From the NCBI GenBank assembly GCA_017549085.1, contig JAFYVO010000172.1:1-6187 (forward strand): a stretch of DNA of 6,187 nucleotides. The letters run 5' to 3'. The position numbers were made by a program, and so were the translations under genes. The notes below the pieces were generated by a model. It ran no database searches. It had not been told where the DNA came from and saw only the letters and a list, made by a program, of their open reading frames with translations. The stretch comes from Thermoguttaceae bacterium (GTDB taxonomy: Bacteria > Planctomycetota > Planctomycetia > Pirellulales > Thermoguttaceae). Within the stretch, counting starts at the first letter, position 1. Every line of letters begins with the position of its first letter. This document shows positions 4,045 through 6,187 of this stretch, piece after piece.

Positions 4045-6187
4045 AAAGCATTTCGAGCGGGTCGACGTCGACGATCCAACGCACGTCGCGCGGCGTTTTC
4101 GGTTTCGAGTCGACGACGCGGCGCGCCGCTTCGCGCAAAAGTTCGCCGGGCGCGCCGATCATTTGCAGGTGAAACCGATATTCGCCGCGCAATTTTGCAA
4201 AAGGCGCGGGAGCCGGGCCCAACGTTTTCGCCAACAACGGCGGTCGGCGGCGCGGTTCTTGCGTTACGAAGTTCCGCCCCGACGCGTCGCGACTCGTTCG
4301 CTCGGCGTCCTCGTCGTCGGTCGACGGCGCCCGACGCTCCGGCGGGACGAACCCGAGTTCCTCGTTGACGGCGCGACAGGCGGCGCGGAGTTCGGCCCCC
4401 AAAGTCTTCGCAAATTCCGCCGTTTCCCGTTCGTCCGGGCCGCGAACGACGAACCGAATCGCCGAAAAGAAAGGCGGATACGCGAATTTCCGCCGCTCGG
4501 CCAACTCCTCGCGAGCAAACCCCAAATAGTCGGCGGCCATCGCGGCGCGAATCGCCGGATGCTCCGGATTGTACGTCTGCACGACGACCTTTCCCTCTTT
4601 CTCGCCGCGCCCGGCCCGCCCCGACGCTTGAACGATCAAGTAAAAAGTTCGCTCCGACGCGCGGAAGTCGGGCAAGTGCAACGCCGCGTCCGCGTTGACG
4701 ATACCGACAAGAACAACGTTCGGGAAGTCGAGCCCCTTGGCGATCATCTGCGTTCCGAGCAAAATCCGGTATTCGCCGCGTCGAAACGCTCCCAACGCCC
4801 GCTCGTGCGCGTCGCGAGCTTGCGTCGTGTCGGCGTCCATTCGCAAAATCGGAACGTCCGGAAAGCGCGCCGCCAATTCTCGCTCGAGCTTTTGCGTCCC
4901 GAACCCGCCGTATTTAATCCCGGCGAAACCGCAATACGGACAGGCGGTCGGCGCCGGCGTTTGATAATCGCAGTAATGACAGAGCGCGATCTGCTGGGCG
5001 AGGTGATGCGTCAAGGCGACGTCGCACTCGGGGCATTTTAGCGTTTCGCCGCAACTCGGACACTGTATATGGGTCGAAAAACCGCGACGGTTCAAGAGCA
5101 AAACGATTTGGTTCGTCGGGTCGGCGTCAAGCGCGTCGGTCATCTCCTTCAATAAGCGTTGGCAAATGGAGCCGCGAGCGAAACCGGTCGCGACGCGGCT
5201 ACGCATATCGACGATGTGAACCGGCGGGAGCGGTCGATCGCAAACCCGACGCGGAAGCGATAAGAGTTCGTATCGCTTCATTTGCGCGTTTCGCCAACTT
5301 TCGAGGGACGGCGTCGCGGAGCCGAGCAGAAGCGGAACGTTCTCTTGGTCGGCGCGGAAGCGAGCGACGACGCGAGCGTGATACCGCGGCGCGACGTCCT
5401 GCTTGAACGACGTCTCGTGTTCCTCGTCGATAACGATCAGCCCGAGTCGCGGAACCGGCGCGAAAACGGCGCTCCGCGCTCCGACGACGACCCGCGCCCG
5501 TCCGCTCGCGATCTTCTCCCATTCGGCCTTCCGCTCGACGTCGGTCAGTCGGCTGTGCAAAACCGCGACGTCGCCGAACCGCTCGCGGAACCGTCCGACC
5601 GTCTGCGGCGTCAAACTGATTTCCGGAACGAGAACGATCGCCTGTTTGCGGTACGAAACGACCTCCTCGATGGCGCGAATGTAAACCTCCGTTTTGCCGC
5701 TTCCGGTCGCGCCGCGCAGTAGGAACGTCGGCGCTTGTTCCTCGCGCAACGCCGTCAAAATCCGGTCGAGCGCCTTCTGTTGGTCGTCGGTGAGGGTCAG
5801 CCGCGCGCCGTCGTAATCGCCGTTTTCCCCTTTTTTATCGGTCGCGAGCGCTTCGTCGAGGAAGCGGCTCGTTCGGCGAACGCGCTTCGTTTGGAAAATT
5901 CCAAGATTTTTGAGCGCGAGAATCGGGACGGTCGAGCATTTCGCGCAACGGGCCAACTCGGCGACGGTCGGCGGGTCTTCCAGTTGGCGGAGCGTTTCGA
6001 GAACGAACCGCTGTTTCGGCGTTAAGAGGTCGACTTGCCGCTTTTTCTTCTCCGCGTCGACCTTCGCCAACCGCGCTTCGAAGTCGGGAGCGAGCGTCAA
6101 GACGGTCGTCAGCCGGGTTCCGGTCGCCGCGTCGCGCACTCCGGCGGGAAGTATCCCCTCCAACGTCGTCCCGAGCGGGCAAAGGTA
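4043..6187 (-). CDS. priA: Primosomal protein N' (PriA replication-restart helicase), lacking its N-terminus at the window edge
   Basis: PriA recognises stalled or collapsed forks, unwinds the lagging arm with 3'-5' polarity and helps reload the replicative helicase. The frame stays open to the right edge, where YLCPLG fits the end of the 3'-DNA-binding domain; 714 residues are visible, counted from the edge. The TTG at 6163 is internal. In order: winged-helix region (about 50-115), Walker A GATGSGKT (159-166), Walker B DEEH (254-257), motif III GSATPS (289-294) and NRRG (366-369). Eight zinc-binding cysteines follow in four pairs, CPSC, CPEC, CHYC and CPYC (about 376-419). Then come GTQMIAKGLDFPNV (478-491) and the motif VI QASGRAGRG (520-528). 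The C-terminal domain shows LGPAPAPFAKLRGEYRFHLQ (about 656-675). An insertion of about 45 charged, Pro/Arg-rich residues (DNA about 4229-4372) precedes it. All catalytic residues I can check are present, so the helicase should be active. Confidence 0.97.
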   Translation of the reverse strand, partial: YLCPLGTTLEGILPAGVRDAATGTRLTTVLTLAPDFEARLAKVDAEKKKRQVDLLTPKQRFVLETLRQLEDPPTVAELARCAKCSTVPILALKNLGIFQTKRVRRTSRFLDEALATDKKGENGDYDGARLTLTDDQQKALDRILTALREEQAPTFLLRGATGSGKTEVYIRAIEEVVSYRKQAIVLVPEISLTPQTVGRFRERFGDVAVLHSRLTDVERKAEWEKIASGRARVVVGARSAVFAPVPRLGLIVIDEEHETSFKQDVAPRYHARVVARFRADQENVPLLLGSATPSLESWRNAQMKRYELLSLPRRVCDRPLPPVHIVDMRSRVATGFARGSICQRLLKEMTDALDADPTNQIVLLLNRRGFSTHIQCPSCGETLKCPECDVALTHHLAQQIALCHYCDYQTPAPTACPYCGFAGIKYGGFGTQKLERELAARFPDVPILRMDADTTQARDAHERALGAFRRGEYRILLGTQMIAKGLDFPNVVLVGIVNADAALHLPDFRASERTFYLIVQASGRAGRGEKEGKVVVQTYNPEHPAIRAAMAADYLGFAREELAERRKFAYPPFFSAIRFVVRGPDERETAEFAKTLGAELRAACRAVNEELGFVPPERRAPSTDDEDAERTSRDASGRNFVTQEPRRRPPLLAKTLGPAPAPFAKLRGEYRFHLQMIGAPGELLREAARRVVDSKPKTPRDVRWIVDVDPLEML

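Noticed and set aside
4163..5041. Plus-strand 292-codon open frame antisense to priA
   Set aside because: It lacks any recognisable domain and is fully covered by the well-conserved priA coding strand.
6161..6163. TTG as the true start of priA
   Set aside because: The frame continues to the window edge, and the extra residues YLCPLG match the end of the PriA N-terminal domain, so the gene is cut by the window.

Overview
The window is high in GC, with heavy use of GTCGAC, TCGTCG and CGACG words, and carries three bacterial housekeeping-type genes. I infer a peptidoglycan-making, GC-rich bacterium, with Planctomycetota or a related PVC lineage as my best guess. That guess rests only on codon and word style, the divergent Mur ligase and the long MutL linker. 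No rRNA or other taxonomic marker is present.

Layout, left to right. (1) Positions 2-1489, plus strand: the 3' part of mutL, with a very long low-complexity linker followed by a complete endonuclease-type C-terminal domain. The N-terminal ATPase lies off the left edge. (2) 1490-2000: a convergent intergenic region. It holds a mutL terminator hairpin, an array of about five and a half 63-bp tandem repeats, and a hairpin flanked by T-rich tracts on both strands that should terminate murE and probably also plus-strand transcription. (3) 2001-3539, minus strand: a complete MurE-like Mur ligase. Its catalytic core is intact, but the motifs that normally read the incoming amino acid are eroded. (4) 3540-4042: a 503-bp gap holding the murE ribosome binding site, two TATAAT boxes close upstream of murE, and a near-consensus minus-strand sigma70 promoter followed at once by a sequence that can fold into a bulged stem. 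(5) 4043-6187, minus strand: priA, missing only its N-terminal DNA-binding domain at the right edge. It carries all helicase motifs, eight zinc-binding cysteines and a lineage-specific insertion.

mutL (mismatch repair) and priA (replication restart) are genome-maintenance genes; murE-like belongs to cell-wall precursor synthesis. mutL faces murE and priA, so at least two transcription units converge on the repeat array. I see no defence island, transposon, CRISPR array or other obvious mobile system. The less ordinary material is the repeat array, the divergent Mur ligase, the promoter plus structured leader, and the mutL linker with its C9A6 run.
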